Part shown: piece after piece, positions 25,432 to 35,176 of the stretch
Layout: each line of letters begins with the position of its first letter
Position numbering within the stretch: position 1 is the stretch's first letter
NCBI GenBank assembly: GCA_035606695.1
Contig: DATNEW010000001.1
Location: 1-64,000, forward strand
Length of the DNA: 64,000 nucleotides
Direction: 5' to 3'
DNA from: Gemmatimonadaceae bacterium
GTDB lineage: Bacteria; Gemmatimonadota; Gemmatimonadetes; Gemmatimonadales; Gemmatimonadaceae
Made by a program: the position numbers and the translations under genes
Notes under the pieces: model-generated
The model's input: the letters and a program-made list of their open reading frames with translations, nothing else
What the model was told of the DNA's origin: nothing
The model's database searches: none

Positions 25432-26359
25432 GCACGCGATCGCGGTGACTCACGAAGATCCAGTGGTGCGCGCCGTGGATCTCGAGCACCTGCCCATTCA
25501 CAACCTGTGATTTGAATTGCCGGCGCAGCGGGCGATAGACGGATTCGGTCGCGCGAACGAGCCTTTGAAAGGCGTTCCGGTGCGCGGCGTCGTCCCGCTG
25601 CCAGGGCTCGAGCTGCGAGACGCTGTCCGTGACGGCATAGATGGCGAGCGCCGGCGCGCGCACGTCGCGATAATCGGGATGCTCCGACCCAATTGATGCA
25701 TAAGCGGGAGTCGCTTCCTCGTTCCAACCGTCACACGCATAGCGCACGCGGATATCGGCTTCGGGAATGTTGACGCCGCGCGTGCGATGCACGAATGCCA
25801 CGTAAGCGGCCGCTGTGGCGGTGTCGGCGGACGACGGGATCGGCGGTCCGGGAATATCAGGCGGCACCGGAAAAAGGCGATCGAATTCCTGCTGCGCCGC
25901 CACCCGGTCATACGCGGCGTCGAGATAGACGAGCTTCGCGACGCCCTGCGGATACGTCGCGGCGAAACGAGTCAACTCTTCGCCGGCGATCGAGTGGCCG
26001 GCGAGATAGACGCGCGCGAGATGCAGCGAGTCGAGGACGGCGCGCACATCGGCGACGAGCCGCTTCGTGTCGTAGCCGTCTGACGGATGGTCGGATTCGC
26101 CGAAGCCGCGCCGTGTGATGGCGTAGACGTGAAAGCGGTCGGTGAAGGCGGGCGCGAAATCGTCGAATGCGTGCGCGGTGTTGCCCAGCCCGGCGAGAAA
26201 GACGAGCGGCGGTCCGTTTCCACCGAAGTCGAGATAGTGCAGTCGAACGCCCGGCTCGACCGTCACGTAGCGCGCGACGTGCGGCGCGGTGTCGTGCCAT
26301 CCCGCCGTGTCGCTTGCCGCGAACTGACAGGCGGCGGCGAGCACCAACGCGAGCATCAT
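25391..26359 (-). CDS. Secreted or membrane-tethered alpha/beta hydrolase
   Basis: A 322-residue alpha/beta-hydrolase with a short hydrophobic export signal (MMLALVLAAACQFAA; the Cys at about 11 could be a lipoprotein site). It shows FLAGLGNTAHAFDDF (oxyanion region), RRGFGESD and the nucleophile elbow GHSIAGEE. His in GAHHWIF near the C-terminus completes the triad. The substrate is unknown; haloalkane or ester hydrolysis is typical of such folds. Its start codon lies in an 11-bp tandem repeat. It is convergent with, and overlaps, the DCC-family gene. Confidence 0.82.
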   Translation of the reverse strand: MMLALVLAAACQFAASDTAGWHDTAPHVARYVTVEPGVRLHYLDFGGNGPPLVFLAGLGNTAHAFDDFAPAFTDRFHVYAITRRGFGESDHPSDGYDTKRLVADVRAVLDSLHLARVYLAGHSIAGEELTRFAATYPQGVAKLVYLDAAYDRVAAQQEFDRLFPVPPDIPGPPIPSSADTATAAAYVAFVHRTRGVNIPEADIRVRYACDGWNEEATPAYASIGSEHPDYRDVRAPALAIYAVTDSVSQLEPWQRDDAAHRNAFQRLVRATESVYRPLRRQFKSQVVNGQVLEIHGAHHWIFVSHRDRVLSEMRRFLLSTDR

Positions 26360-26389
26360 GCGAAGGTCATACGAGCGTCATGCGAGCGT
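26357..26389. repeat. Three 11-bp tandem repeats at a start codon
   Basis: CATGCGAAGGT, CATACGAGCGT and CATGCGAGCGT follow each other from 26357 to 26389. The first contains the complement of the hydrolase start codon, so the repeat forms its 5' leader. Confidence 0.7.
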
Positions 26390-26402
26390 CGTGCTTATCT
26401 GC

Positions 26403-26711
26403 TCAGGCGCCGATCCGCTTCCGGATTTCCCGCGCGCCCGCGTTGACGCCAACGGCCACGCCGGCGCCGAACAGGATTGCCGTCGTCACGGTCACAAGCG
26501 GAAGGAGTGCGGCAACAGGCGTCGCAATCAACGCGGCGCCAAGGCCGGCGAGAATCGGCACGCCGGCGCGATGCACGGCATCGACGTAGCGCAGGCGTTT
26601 TTGCACGAACTGGCGAGCTTGCCAGTAGCCGACGAGCGTGACGGCGGCGGTAATGCCGAACTTGATGAGCAGCAGGGTGCCTGTGAACACGGGGATCCTC
26701 CGAGAGAGCAT
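26403..26711 (-). CDS. Small two-helix membrane protein
   Basis: A 102-residue protein with two likely membrane segments (about 8-27 and 55-90, with long Ala/Val/Leu runs and Gly), a basic middle (QARQFVQKRLRYVD) and a charged end REIRKRIGA. No family recognised. It lies upstream of the alpha/beta hydrolase on the same strand, 43 bp away, and may share its transcript. The 144-bp gap on its other side holds no evident gene. Confidence 0.6.
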   Translation of the reverse strand: MLSRRIPVFTGTLLLIKFGITAAVTLVGYWQARQFVQKRLRYVDAVHRAGVPILAGLGAALIATPVAALLPLVTVTTAILFGAGVAVGVNAGAREIRKRIGA

Positions 26712-26855
26712 GCGCGCGCTTGTGATGAATCTATACGGGCGCGTGACGGCCGAGTTTCGTACCGTTGTGCCGTGCGGCTGGAATCAACTGCCCGTCCCGC
26801 ATAGCTTTGGCCTACCTTCTCCGGCGTGCGATTTCCTTTGAGCCACGAGCGTTCC

Positions 26856-27167
26856 ATGGTCACCCTCCGCGTCGTTCGGCACGATCGCGACCAGGTGCTC
26901 GCCGAATGTCAGAGTCCGTGCGTTCCGGCCAGCGGCGAGGTGTTGCAGCTGGATACCGTGGACGAGAACGGCGAGAAGGTACGTCCGAGCACGATGTGGC
27001 GGGTGGTATCGGTGACGCTTGGTGTGCCGTCGCTCGCGTCGTCGCCGCCAAAGGATGGGAGCGGACTTCAGGTGCGGTTCGTCGAGGTTGCCGTGCTGCC
27101 GGACGTGGCGTTCGTACCGGAATTCGCGGCCGCCGCCGAGAAGATTCTTTCCGAATCGAAAATGTGA
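26856..27167 (+). CDS. Small hypothetical soluble protein
   Basis: A 103-residue protein from ATG 26856 (MVTLRVVRHDRD), preferred over a GTG at 26826 because the extra residues look unrelated. It consists mostly of beta-like segments (VLQLDTVDENGEK, VRFVEVAVLPDVAF) and a C-terminal helix ending EKILSESKM. No family recognised. It is 37 bp upstream of the tandem kinase gene on the same strand and may be cotranscribed with it. Confidence 0.6.
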   Translation: MVTLRVVRHDRDQVLAECQSPCVPASGEVLQLDTVDENGEKVRPSTMWRVVSVTLGVPSLASSPPKDGSGLQVRFVEVAVLPDVAFVPEFAAAAEKILSESKM

Positions 27168-27204
27168 TGATGCCCGGCGACATCCAGATTTCCTGCTCAG
27201 CCCG

Positions 27205-28986
27205 ATGTCGATGAGCGAAAGTGAACCACAGATGTACAGCGTCACCCAGGAGCTTCCCGCGCATTTGCGCGACTGGCAGCTGCCTCCAGGGTGGCGGTGG
27301 GGCGCCGAAGGTTTGAACACCCAGGACCGGCACTATCAGGAGATCATCGACGCGCTCGATCGGTCGCTGTCGCTGGTCAGCGCGCCGAACGCCATGCATC
27401 GCGGCTGGCTCGAGGCCGAGGCGCGGCATCTGGCGCATCGCAATCATCCGGCGATGCCGACGACGTATCACTACTGGGCGGCGTACGGTGAAAGCCGGCG
27501 CGGACCAGGATATCTGCGGCGGTGGATCGCGGGGGAAACGATCGCCGCGCGTCTGCGCCGCATGGGAACGGACGACACACCCGGCGTCATTCGGCTGATG
27601 CGCGAGATCGGATCGGCGCTCAGTTACCTGCACGATCTCGGCGCTGTGCACGGATGCATGTCGCCGGAAACCGTCTGGACGACGCCGATGGGTCGATTGT
27701 GGATCATCGGTTGGCAGTGGGCGATGCCTCGCGGGGAGATTCCGGAAAATCTCTCCCCGGACTTCCGCTTCATGCCGATTCCGAGCGAATGGGCCGGCGG
27801 CGTGTGGGATCCGACGCCGTATACGGATCAGTGGCAGCTGGCGGCCGTGTGCTTCAGCGCGCTCACGGGTGAATCGCCGACGCCGGACGAAGTGCCGCCG
27901 ATTCAATTGCTGCGACCGGATTGTCCGCAGGCGTTGGCGGTCTTGATCGATCGCGCGCTGCAACCCGATCCCGGTCTCCGCTATCCGACCATGGCGGCGA
28001 TGCTGCGCGCGCTCGACCGCGTGATCGGTAGCCGCACGATGGTGATGCTCGCGGGCGACGAGCCCGGCACGAATCTCACGAACGAATCTGCCGAGGCGCG
28101 GTTGCGGTGGGCGCTGGCCGATGATTATGAAGTACTCGCGTCGCTCGGCGCGGGATCCTTCGGATCGGTGTGGCGCGTGCGAGACTTGACGCTCGGCCGC
28201 GAGGTAGCGCTCAAGCTGCTGCACCCGCACGTCGCGCGCGATGAACGGATCGTGGGACGCTTTCGGCGCGAAGCGAAGCTTGCCGCGCAGCTGGCGCATC
28301 CGGCGATCGTGCCGATCTTCGACTGGGACAGTCGCGGCGACGTGGCGTGGTACACGATGGAATTGGCCGAGGGTGGTTCGGTCGCGGAGCTGGTCGCGCG
28401 GTCGGGGCCGCGCGCGTTGAGCGAGATCGCACCGCAAGTCGATTTCATTCTCAATGGCCTCGCCGCGGCGCATTCGATCGGCATCATTCATCGCGATCTC
28501 AAGCCGGAGAACGTGCTCATCGACCGCTACCGGCGGTGGCGGCTGGCCGACTTCGGCATCGCGAACGTGACGGGTGAAGAAGTCGCCGGTGCATCGGGCA
28601 CGCCGGCGTTCGCGTCGCCCGAGCAATTGCTTGGCGAGACGCAGGATGCCGCGGCGGATTGTTTTTCGATCGCGGCGATCGTTGCGTTCGCGATGACCGG
28701 CAGTCCCCCGTTCGGTGAGCGTGACAGCGCGGCGATTTTGGCGCGGGAGATGCGCGGCGATGTGGACCTCGCGTCGTATGCGCCGGAGATTGCGGAATGG
28801 CTGCGGCGCGGGTTGTCGGCGTCGCCCGACGATCGGTTCGTCGATGCGGCGGTGATGCAGTCCGCGTGGCGCACCGCGGTGTCCGCGGTGCTGGAGCGCG
28901 AACGACAGGTGCCGTGGTGGCGACGCTGGTTTGGCGGCGACGATGCCGGCGCGGCGTGGACGGGTGATTCGCTCTTTACCGCCTGA
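27205..28986 (+). CDS. Tandem pseudokinase - Ser/Thr protein kinase
   Basis: A 593-residue soluble protein with two kinase folds in series. The C-terminal one (about 305-560) is complete: glycine loop LGAGSFGSV (314-322), Lys337 in VALKLL, HRDLKPEN with Asp431, and DFG at 449-451. The N-terminal one (about 30-280) is degenerate: the HRD position reads HGC (149-151) and the DFG position reads IGW (168-170), so it should not transfer phosphate. No membrane segment is seen. Start ATG 27205; the frame upstream is not protein-like. A regulatory role for the dead domain is inferred by analogy to eukaryotic pseudokinase-kinase proteins. Confidence 0.9.
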   Translation: MSMSESEPQMYSVTQELPAHLRDWQLPPGWRWGAEGLNTQDRHYQEIIDALDRSLSLVSAPNAMHRGWLEAEARHLAHRNHPAMPTTYHYWAAYGESRRGPGYLRRWIAGETIAARLRRMGTDDTPGVIRLMREIGSALSYLHDLGAVHGCMSPETVWTTPMGRLWIIGWQWAMPRGEIPENLSPDFRFMPIPSEWAGGVWDPTPYTDQWQLAAVCFSALTGESPTPDEVPPIQLLRPDCPQALAVLIDRALQPDPGLRYPTMAAMLRALDRVIGSRTMVMLAGDEPGTNLTNESAEARLRWALADDYEVLASLGAGSFGSVWRVRDLTLGREVALKLLHPHVARDERIVGRFRREAKLAAQLAHPAIVPIFDWDSRGDVAWYTMELAEGGSVAELVARSGPRALSEIAPQVDFILNGLAAAHSIGIIHRDLKPENVLIDRYRRWRLADFGIANVTGEEVAGASGTPAFASPEQLLGETQDAAADCFSIAAIVAFAMTGSPPFGERDSAAILAREMRGDVDLASYAPEIAEWLRRGLSASPDDRFVDAAVMQSAWRTAVSAVLERERQVPWWRRWFGGDDAGAAWTGDSLFTA

Positions 28987-29006
28987 GCAAACTACACTCT
29001 CGTGCA

Positions 29007-30404
29007 ATGGCCATCGCATCGATCAATCCCGCCACGGAAGAGACGATTCAGTCGTTCGACGCGCTCTCCGACGCCGCGATCGACGAGAAATTAGACAATG
29101 CTCATCGGGCGTCGCTGACCTGGCGCACGACTCCGGTGGGCGAGCGCGCGATGATCGTGCGCCGCGCGGGCGAGCTGCTCGAGGAGCGCAAGCGCGAGTA
29201 CGGGCGCCTCATGACGCTCGAGATGGGCAAGCCGTACAAGGCCGCGATCGAAGAAGCGGCGAAGTGCGCCACGGCGTGCGCCTACTATGCCGATCATGCG
29301 GAGCAGTTCCTTGCCGACGAACCGGTGGAGGCGGCAAAGGAGCGAAGCTACGTCGCCTTTCAACCGCTGGGCGTCGTCCTGGCGGTCATGCCATGGAACT
29401 TTCCATTCTGGCAGGTGATCCGCTTCGCCGCTCCCGCGCTCGCAGCAGGAAATGTCGGACTGTTGAAGCACGCGTCGAACGTGCCGCAGTGCGCGCTGGC
29501 GCTCGAGCAGCTATTCGCCGAGGCGGGGGCACCCGGAGGAGCCTTTCAGACTTTGCTCATCGGGTCCGAGCCCGTGGGCCGCATTCTGGCGGACGATCGT
29601 GTCGCGGCGGCGACGCTGACCGGCAGCGAGGGCGCAGGCAGCAGTGTCGCGAGCGCGGCGGGCAAAGCGATCAAGAAAACGGTGCTGGAGCTGGGCGGGA
29701 GCGATCCCTTCGTGGTGATGCCGAGCGCGGATCTGGAGAGCGCGGCGAAGACCGCGGTGAACGCGCGCACGATCAACAACGGGCAATCGTGCATCGCGGC
29801 GAAGCGATTCATCGTGCATCAGTCCATCTTCGACGAGTTCACGGCCCGCTTCGTGATGCGCATGCGGTCGCTGGTGGTGGGTGATCCAATGGATAACGCG
29901 ACGAACATCGGCCCGCTGGCAACCAAACAGATTCGCGACGACCTGCACGATCAGGTGGAGCGTGCGCGCGCCGCAGGTGCGAACGTGCTGCTCGGCGGGC
30001 GGCCGCGCGACCGGCGCGGATGGTACTACGAGCCAACCGTGATGGTCGACGTCTCGCAGGAGTCACCGGTATGGCGCGAAGAGACGTTTGGTCCGCTCGC
30101 GGCGATCGTGCCGGCGCGCAGTGTCGGCCATGCCATCGAGCTGGCGAACGATTCTCGCTTCGGCCTGGGGGCGGCGGCGTGGACGCGAGACGAGCGGGAG
30201 ATCGGCGCGTTCGCGCGCGGGCTCGAGGCCGGCTGCGTTTTCATCAACGGGATGGTGGCGTCGGACCCGCGCTTTCCGTTCGGCGGCGTGAAGAAGTCGG
30301 GCTACGGCCGGGAGCTGAGCGCGTTCGGATTGAGAGAGTTCGTTAATATCAAAACTGTAAGAATCCTGCAGTCGGAAGGCGCGGACAAGAGCGCAACCGA
30401 ATAG
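29007..30404 (+). CDS. Succinate-semialdehyde dehydrogenase-like aldehyde dehydrogenase
   Basis: A 465-residue aldehyde dehydrogenase with MPWNFPFWQ (128-136), TGSEGAG, Glu228 in LELGG and the nucleophile Cys262 in [10 protein letters not shown]. The overall sequence, the short N-terminus (SINPATEE) and the end [17 protein letters not shown] match the GabD1/Sad-type group that oxidises succinate semialdehyde. It sits between the tandem kinase and the histidine kinase with no GABA pathway gene nearby, so the metabolic role is inferred from the family. Confidence 0.88.
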   Translation: MAIASINPATEETIQSFDALSDAAIDEKLDNAHRASLTWRTTPVGERAMIVRRAGELLEERKREYGRLMTLEMGKPYKAAIEEAAKCATACAYYADHAEQFLADEPVEAAKERSYVAFQPLGVVLAVMPWNFPFWQVIRFAAPALAAGNVGLLKHASNVPQCALALEQLFAEAGAPGGAFQTLLIGSEPVGRILADDRVAAATLTGSEGAGSSVASAAGKAIKKTVLELGGSDPFVVMPSADLESAAKTAVNARTINNGQSCIAAKRFIVHQSIFDEFTARFVMRMRSLVVGDPMDNATNIGPLATKQIRDDLHDQVERARAAGANVLLGGRPRDRRGWYYEPTVMVDVSQESPVWREETFGPLAAIVPARSVGHAIELANDSRFGLGAAAWTRDEREIGAFARGLEAGCVFINGMVASDPRFPFGGVKKSGYGRELSAFGLREFVNIKTVRILQSEGADKSATE

Positions 30405-30412
30405 AGCCGGCG

Positions 30413-33400
30413 TCAGGGGGGCGTCAGGCGAATCGTCACGGTCGTGCCCTGCCCCGCGCCGCTCTCGATGTCGATCGAACCGCCCCACCGTTCGACGAGT
30501 TGACGGCTGATCGCCAGGCCCAAACCGCTGCCGCTCGTGCGCGTCGAGAAGTGCGGCTCGAACACGCGGGGCAAGACATCGGGGGGAATGCCCAGCCCAT
30601 CGTCGTGCACGACAATGGCAACGCCCGGCGCCGCACCGTTGCTGCTCGGCGCGACCGAGACGTCGACGTGCCTCGCCTGCGCGTGCCGCGCATTCTCGAG
30701 GACGTTCAACAACACCTCCTTCAGCTCGTCGACGCGGGCGAGCGCGGTGACCGGCGCATCGACGCCGCGTTCCGTCCACTCGACGCTCTCGTTCCCGCCC
30801 ATGCGCTCGAGCGAGACGACCTCGCGCACGATGGCCGCGACGTCCACCGAGGTCGGGGTGCCGCGTTCCTCGGGGGCGGCGCCGTAGCGGCTGAACGCTC
30901 GCGCGATCTCATCGAGGCGATCGATCTCCGTGAGGATCTGATTCACGTTGTGCTCGAGAACGCGGTCGAAGTCCACGCGCGCGTCGTTGCGCGCGCGACG
31001 CAGATGCTGCACGCCCAGGCGAATGGGCGTGAGCGGATTCTTGATTTCGTGCGCGACTTGTCGCGCCATCTCGCCCCACGCGATGACGCGCTGCGCACGC
31101 GCGAGCTCGGTGACATCGTCGAGGGTGACGACGGCACCGCCGCGCTCGAGGCGCGTGAGCGTCCCACGCAGCTGTTGCTGATCGAGCGCCGCCTCGAAGT
31201 CCTGTTCGTCGCGTGGGGACGCGAGAAACGCGTCCACGATATCGGCGATCTGCGACGGCGCACGCGCGCGAAGCGGCGTCCCGGCCGCGAGCAATCCGCC
31301 GAGCAGCGATTCGGCCCGCGGGTTGGCGAGCGAGACGCGTCCGTCGAGATCGACGGCGACGACTCCGCTCGCGACGTTGCGAAGCACGGCGGCCGTGCGG
31401 CGTTGCGCTTCCTCGAGTGCGCCGCGACTGGCGTTGAGGTCGGCCGCCATTCGTCGAAAGGCGGTGAAGACGGGATAGAACTCGACCGTCGGCTCGGCCT
31501 CGAGCCGCGGCGCGGCTCCGCCGGCGATCGAGAGCGCGGCGTCGCTCAACGTGCCGATCGGACGAGCGAGCTGCCGCGCCGCGATGCCGCTCAGCCAGAA
31601 CGCGGCGATGCCGCCAAGCACCGTGGCGAACAGCACCAACACACCGAGATCGCGCCGCTGCCGACCCAACGACATCTCGTCGGCACGCGCGGGCGCCGCG
31701 ATCACCGTCGGCGGCGAACCCGCCTCGGAGAACGAACGATATCCGAACAACGATTCGCTGCCGTCGACGGGCTCGAGATCGGTATCGGTATCTTCGTTGC
31801 GCACGGCGACCGTGATCTCGACCGGCGCGGGAAGAAACCGACCGATGGGTGCAATCAAATCGTATAGCGGATCGCTCGCGGCGCGCAGCTCGCCATTGCG
31901 GTACATGAGCAGCGGCGTGTCGAGGCGATTGCTCTCGGCGATCAGCGATGCGTCCGGCGGCGGCACCAGCGCGCGAAGCGTCTCGTTCACGAGCACACGG
32001 CGCGACTGCGTGGTACCCTGCGAAAGATTCCCGTACGACCACACAGCGAATGCCGCCGCGGGAATCACGAAGAACGCGAACAGCGCCCAGGAGAGCCGCG
32101 CGCGATAGCTGCGACCCCATGTTCGCCGCCGCGCGCGCAACCATCGTCCGCCGCCGCCGTCGGCGACGACGCTCGCGAGCCACAACAAACCGACGATCGC
32201 GAGATCGAGGAGCACCACGAGTGTGCCGCGCTGCACGAGCGCCTTGAGCGGCCAGAGCTCGACTTCGACGTGCGCGGGAACAGTGCGTGTTCCCGTGGAG
32301 ACCGCCCAGTCACCGTGAATCTGACTGCCGTCGCGCCGCCATCGAGGAACCGAGTCGACGGCGGGCGCGAGCGGGACGGTCCCTTCGCGCAGCCGAAGCG
32401 TGTACGGCGGTTCGACGTCCGCATCGACGTCGAGGCCGAGCAGAGGCGCGAACGGGTCGGTGTCGAACAAGCGGCTGCGCGGTGCGAGCACGGCCGCGGT
32501 CACGCCACCGGCCGCGGACGGTGCCGCCATCACCAACTCCACCGCCGTGTCGGTTGGCACGGCCTGGAGCATCAACGCCCCGGTCTGCCGCGCGCGCGTC
32601 ACCATCCGCGCGATGGCACTTCGCGGAATTGGAATATCAGCAGTGTGAAATTCGGCGACGGGCGCCGAGTCGGCCGGGAAGGCGAACAGCGCGATCGGGT
32701 TGCCGGCGGCGGCGATATCCGATGTTACATAATGCTGAAGAAGCGCCTGGCGTGTATTTGGCGCGGAGTCCAGCGCGAGCGAGCTGCCGAGTCGGCGCAA
32801 CAGCGTGAGCGCGACCGAATCAGTCTGGCTCAGTGATTGGAGATCGCGCTGCGCTGCTTCGACGCGTCCGCGCGCGGTGCGGCCCCAGATCAACGTCGTC
32901 GCGCCGAGCGCCGCGACGGTTGATGCGCTCAGGATCACGTACCGCGTGCGCCGGCTCAGCGCGAGCAGCGCGATCGCTACGATCCAGACGATCGTGTACC
33001 ACCACGGCCAACGACCGGGAGCCGCCCACACTTGCGGCGCGAGCACGGCGGCGATCGTCGCGGCGAGCGGTGCGACCCATGGCGGCAACCCGCGACGTGG
33101 ACCGAGCACTGACGCGCCGGCCGCGGCTCCGGCGAGAAGCACCGAGACTGCCGCAAGAAATGTTGGAATCTCCCAGATCAGCCACAGCGCCGCGTCGAGG
33201 CCGTGCGGTGGAATCTTGACGCCGCGGGCCAGCTCGCGCAGGAGGAATGGGCCGAGCACGGCGACAACGAGAATGGTGAGCGCGGCGCTCCATCCACGTA
33301 ACGGCTGAGCGCGGCGGCGGAAGATGGCGAGCACGCCGAGCAGCACGAGGGCGCTCGTCGCGGCAAGCGCGCCGGCGTTGCCCGTGAGGGGACCGCCGCG

Positions 33401-34192
33401 CGGCGTGAAGTACACCGCCGGATCGAACAGCCGCGTGAGGTTCGAATATTGGCTGAGCGGAACGAGCGCGGTACATGCGAGTCCGATCGCGAGTGCCGCG
33501 ACGCGTCGGGACGTCATGCGCGTGCCGCGCCACACGCCGATGATGAAGCACGCGAGCGCAAACACGAACGCAATGCCCGCGCGCGCGCGAACACGCTCCT
33601 GGATGCGTGCCTGGACCTCGCCCTGGATGAGCGGGGCCGCGGTCACGTCGAACATGCGGCGGCCGTCGATTGCGTAGCGAAGCACGTCCGGCGAATGCGA
33701 TGTGTCGACGGGCGGCCCGAATATGAATCCACTCAACCCTGTTTGCGATGCGACGTGATTCGCGAGCGGCGTCGATAAGCGGTCAGCCGGCGGAACGGCG
33801 CCAAGCAGCGCGACCGCGACGGCCGCGGCGTTGGACTGCCGCGAGACGAATTGCAGCGCGAGATAGAACGGGGTCGCGATGACCGCGGGTCCGGCGGTAT
33901 TCGCGTCAACGGGTGGACGAATGATGCCGCCCCACGCGAACGCGCTGTCGCCGCGATACAGTACGACGCCGCGCTCAGTGCCCGACTTGACGGCGGCATC
34001 GAGCGCATCGAACGCCGCGGTGCGGTCTCCCGAGAGCTCGAGCGCACGCGAGACGGCCGCGCGCGAACCCTGGGCGGCGGCGTCGATCTCCTGGCGCAGC
34101 GTCTCGAGTCCGCGAACCGCCGCTTCGTGCTGCCACGCATCCCAATGATGGTCAACGTTCCACAAATCACGTTGCGCCGACGAGGCAAGCAC
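30413..34192 (-). CDS. Very large NtrY-like membrane sensor histidine kinase
   Basis: 1259 residues from GTG 34192. The N-terminal half has a sensor region, several membrane helices (about 210-460) and a second sensor loop flanked by helices near 690 and 745-765. A HAMP-like segment follows at about 860-915 and a PAS domain at about 940-1030. HisKA comes next with His1048 in AHEIKNPLTPIRL, then a HATPase domain (DDGLGIPP, GSGLGLAI). The His motif with KNPLTPI is characteristic of NtrY. The frame stays open and protein-like upstream to 34393 but has no ATG, GTG or TTG there. It may signal to the NtrX-like regulator at 3713-5086. Confidence 0.9.
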   Translation of the reverse strand: MLASSAQRDLWNVDHHWDAWQHEAAVRGLETLRQEIDAAAQGSRAAVSRALELSGDRTAAFDALDAAVKSGTERGVVLYRGDSAFAWGGIIRPPVDANTAGPAVIATPFYLALQFVSRQSNAAAVAVALLGAVPPADRLSTPLANHVASQTGLSGFIFGPPVDTSHSPDVLRYAIDGRRMFDVTAAPLIQGEVQARIQERVRARAGIAFVFALACFIIGVWRGTRMTSRRVAALAIGLACTALVPLSQYSNLTRLFDPAVYFTPRGGPLTGNAGALAATSALVLLGVLAIFRRRAQPLRGWSAALTILVVAVLGPFLLRELARGVKIPPHGLDAALWLIWEIPTFLAAVSVLLAGAAAGASVLGPRRGLPPWVAPLAATIAAVLAPQVWAAPGRWPWWYTIVWIVAIALLALSRRTRYVILSASTVAALGATTLIWGRTARGRVEAAQRDLQSLSQTDSVALTLLRRLGSSLALDSAPNTRQALLQHYVTSDIAAAGNPIALFAFPADSAPVAEFHTADIPIPRSAIARMVTRARQTGALMLQAVPTDTAVELVMAAPSAAGGVTAAVLAPRSRLFDTDPFAPLLGLDVDADVEPPYTLRLREGTVPLAPAVDSVPRWRRDGSQIHGDWAVSTGTRTVPAHVEVELWPLKALVQRGTLVVLLDLAIVGLLWLASVVADGGGGRWLRARRRTWGRSYRARLSWALFAFFVIPAAAFAVWSYGNLSQGTTQSRRVLVNETLRALVPPPDASLIAESNRLDTPLLMYRNGELRAASDPLYDLIAPIGRFLPAPVEITVAVRNEDTDTDLEPVDGSESLFGYRSFSEAGSPPTVIAAPARADEMSLGRQRRDLGVLVLFATVLGGIAAFWLSGIAARQLARPIGTLSDAALSIAGGAAPRLEAEPTVEFYPVFTAFRRMAADLNASRGALEEAQRRTAAVLRNVASGVVAVDLDGRVSLANPRAESLLGGLLAAGTPLRARAPSQIADIVDAFLASPRDEQDFEAALDQQQLRGTLTRLERGGAVVTLDDVTELARAQRVIAWGEMARQVAHEIKNPLTPIRLGVQHLRRARNDARVDFDRVLEHNVNQILTEIDRLDEIARAFSRYGAAPEERGTPTSVDVAAIVREVVSLERMGGNESVEWTERGVDAPVTALARVDELKEVLLNVLENARHAQARHVDVSVAPSSNGAAPGVAIVVHDDGLGIPPDVLPRVFEPHFSTRTSGSGLGLAISRQLVERWGGSIDIESGAGQGTTVTIRLTPP

Positions 34193-34391
34193 CGCGGCGA
34201 CCGCGAGCGCCGCCGACGAGGCGAGCGCCCACCAGCGAGGGGCGTCGCGAACGGCCGTCGCGAGGACCGCGGCCGCGACCGTGGCGACGATCAGCGCGAC
34301 GAGATAGTCTACGCTCGGCCCGTGCAGCCACTGGCTCGCCGCGAGCAGCGCCGCGCCGGCCGAGATTGCCCACCACGTCCACCGGGATCGA

Positions 34392-35135
34392 ATGAGTCAG
34401 CCTCCGACCGGCGCGCCGACACCGCGCCGATTGAAACAAACGCGTCCCGCCGACGTCGCCGCGCTGATCGAGCGCGACCCGCGGCTCATCATCCCCGTCG
34501 GCACGTGCGAGCAGCACGGACCGCATCTGCCGCTGGGCTCCGACACGCTGATCGTCGAGCGACTGTCGTCGGATCTGTCATCCGAGTTCGGAGTGCTGCT
34601 CGCCCCGACAGTCGAATACGGGGTGAACGTCGTGACGGAGCGCGGTTTCGCGGGCAATGCCTCACTGCGCAAGAAGACGCTGCACCGAATGCTCAACGAC
34701 TTGCTCGACACCTGGGAGTCGACCGGTGTGCGCGAGTTCATTCTGCTCACGGCCCACGAGCATGACCCCCACCTGGAAGCGTTGTCGACGTTGATCACGT
34801 CGGTGGCGCGCGTGCGCGCCGTTGACATCTTCGGCGTGGACTTCAATGATCTCCTCGAGGGTCAGAGCGAGCCCATGCACGGCGACGAAGTGGACACTTC
34901 TCTCCTTCTGTACCTTGCACCCGAGCTCGTCGACATGAGCCTTGCGAAGGATTATATGATGTCGCGGGACGAGTTGCGACGATACCGCCGAGGCTGGCTG
35001 CGAATTCCGGCAGCGAGTCCCGGGTCGATCGGACGGCCGACGCTCGCCTCGGCGGAGAAAGGCCGCGCCATTTACGAGCGCATCTATTCGCGAATTCGCG
35101 AGCGTATCTTCGTCGCCCCGCCGGTCGAATCGTGA
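34392..35135 (+). CDS. Creatininase-family amidohydrolase
   Basis: A 247-residue protein. IPVGTCEQHGPHLPLGSD carries Glu40, His42 and Asp51 with the same spacing as the metal ligands of creatininase, and TAHEHDPH near 120-127 replaces the usual second ligand block. Family members hydrolyse cyclic amides or process peptides (for example in cofactor systems). No other creatine or mycofactocin gene is present, so the substrate is open. Its ATG at 34392 overlaps the upstream end of the histidine kinase's open frame on the other strand. Confidence 0.85.
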   Translation: MSQPPTGAPTPRRLKQTRPADVAALIERDPRLIIPVGTCEQHGPHLPLGSDTLIVERLSSDLSSEFGVLLAPTVEYGVNVVTERGFAGNASLRKKTLHRMLNDLLDTWESTGVREFILLTAHEHDPHLEALSTLITSVARVRAVDIFGVDFNDLLEGQSEPMHGDEVDTSLLLYLAPELVDMSLAKDYMMSRDELRRYRRGWLRIPAASPGSIGRPTLASAEKGRAIYERIYSRIRERIFVAPPVES

Positions 35136-35176
35136 ACGCACGGACCGCAATCGTGAACCTCGGGTACCATCGAACT

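Noticed and set aside
26860-29019. 719-codon open frame opposite the tandem kinase
   Set aside because: Low-complexity Arg/His-rich translation with no domain; the plus strand has clear kinase motifs.
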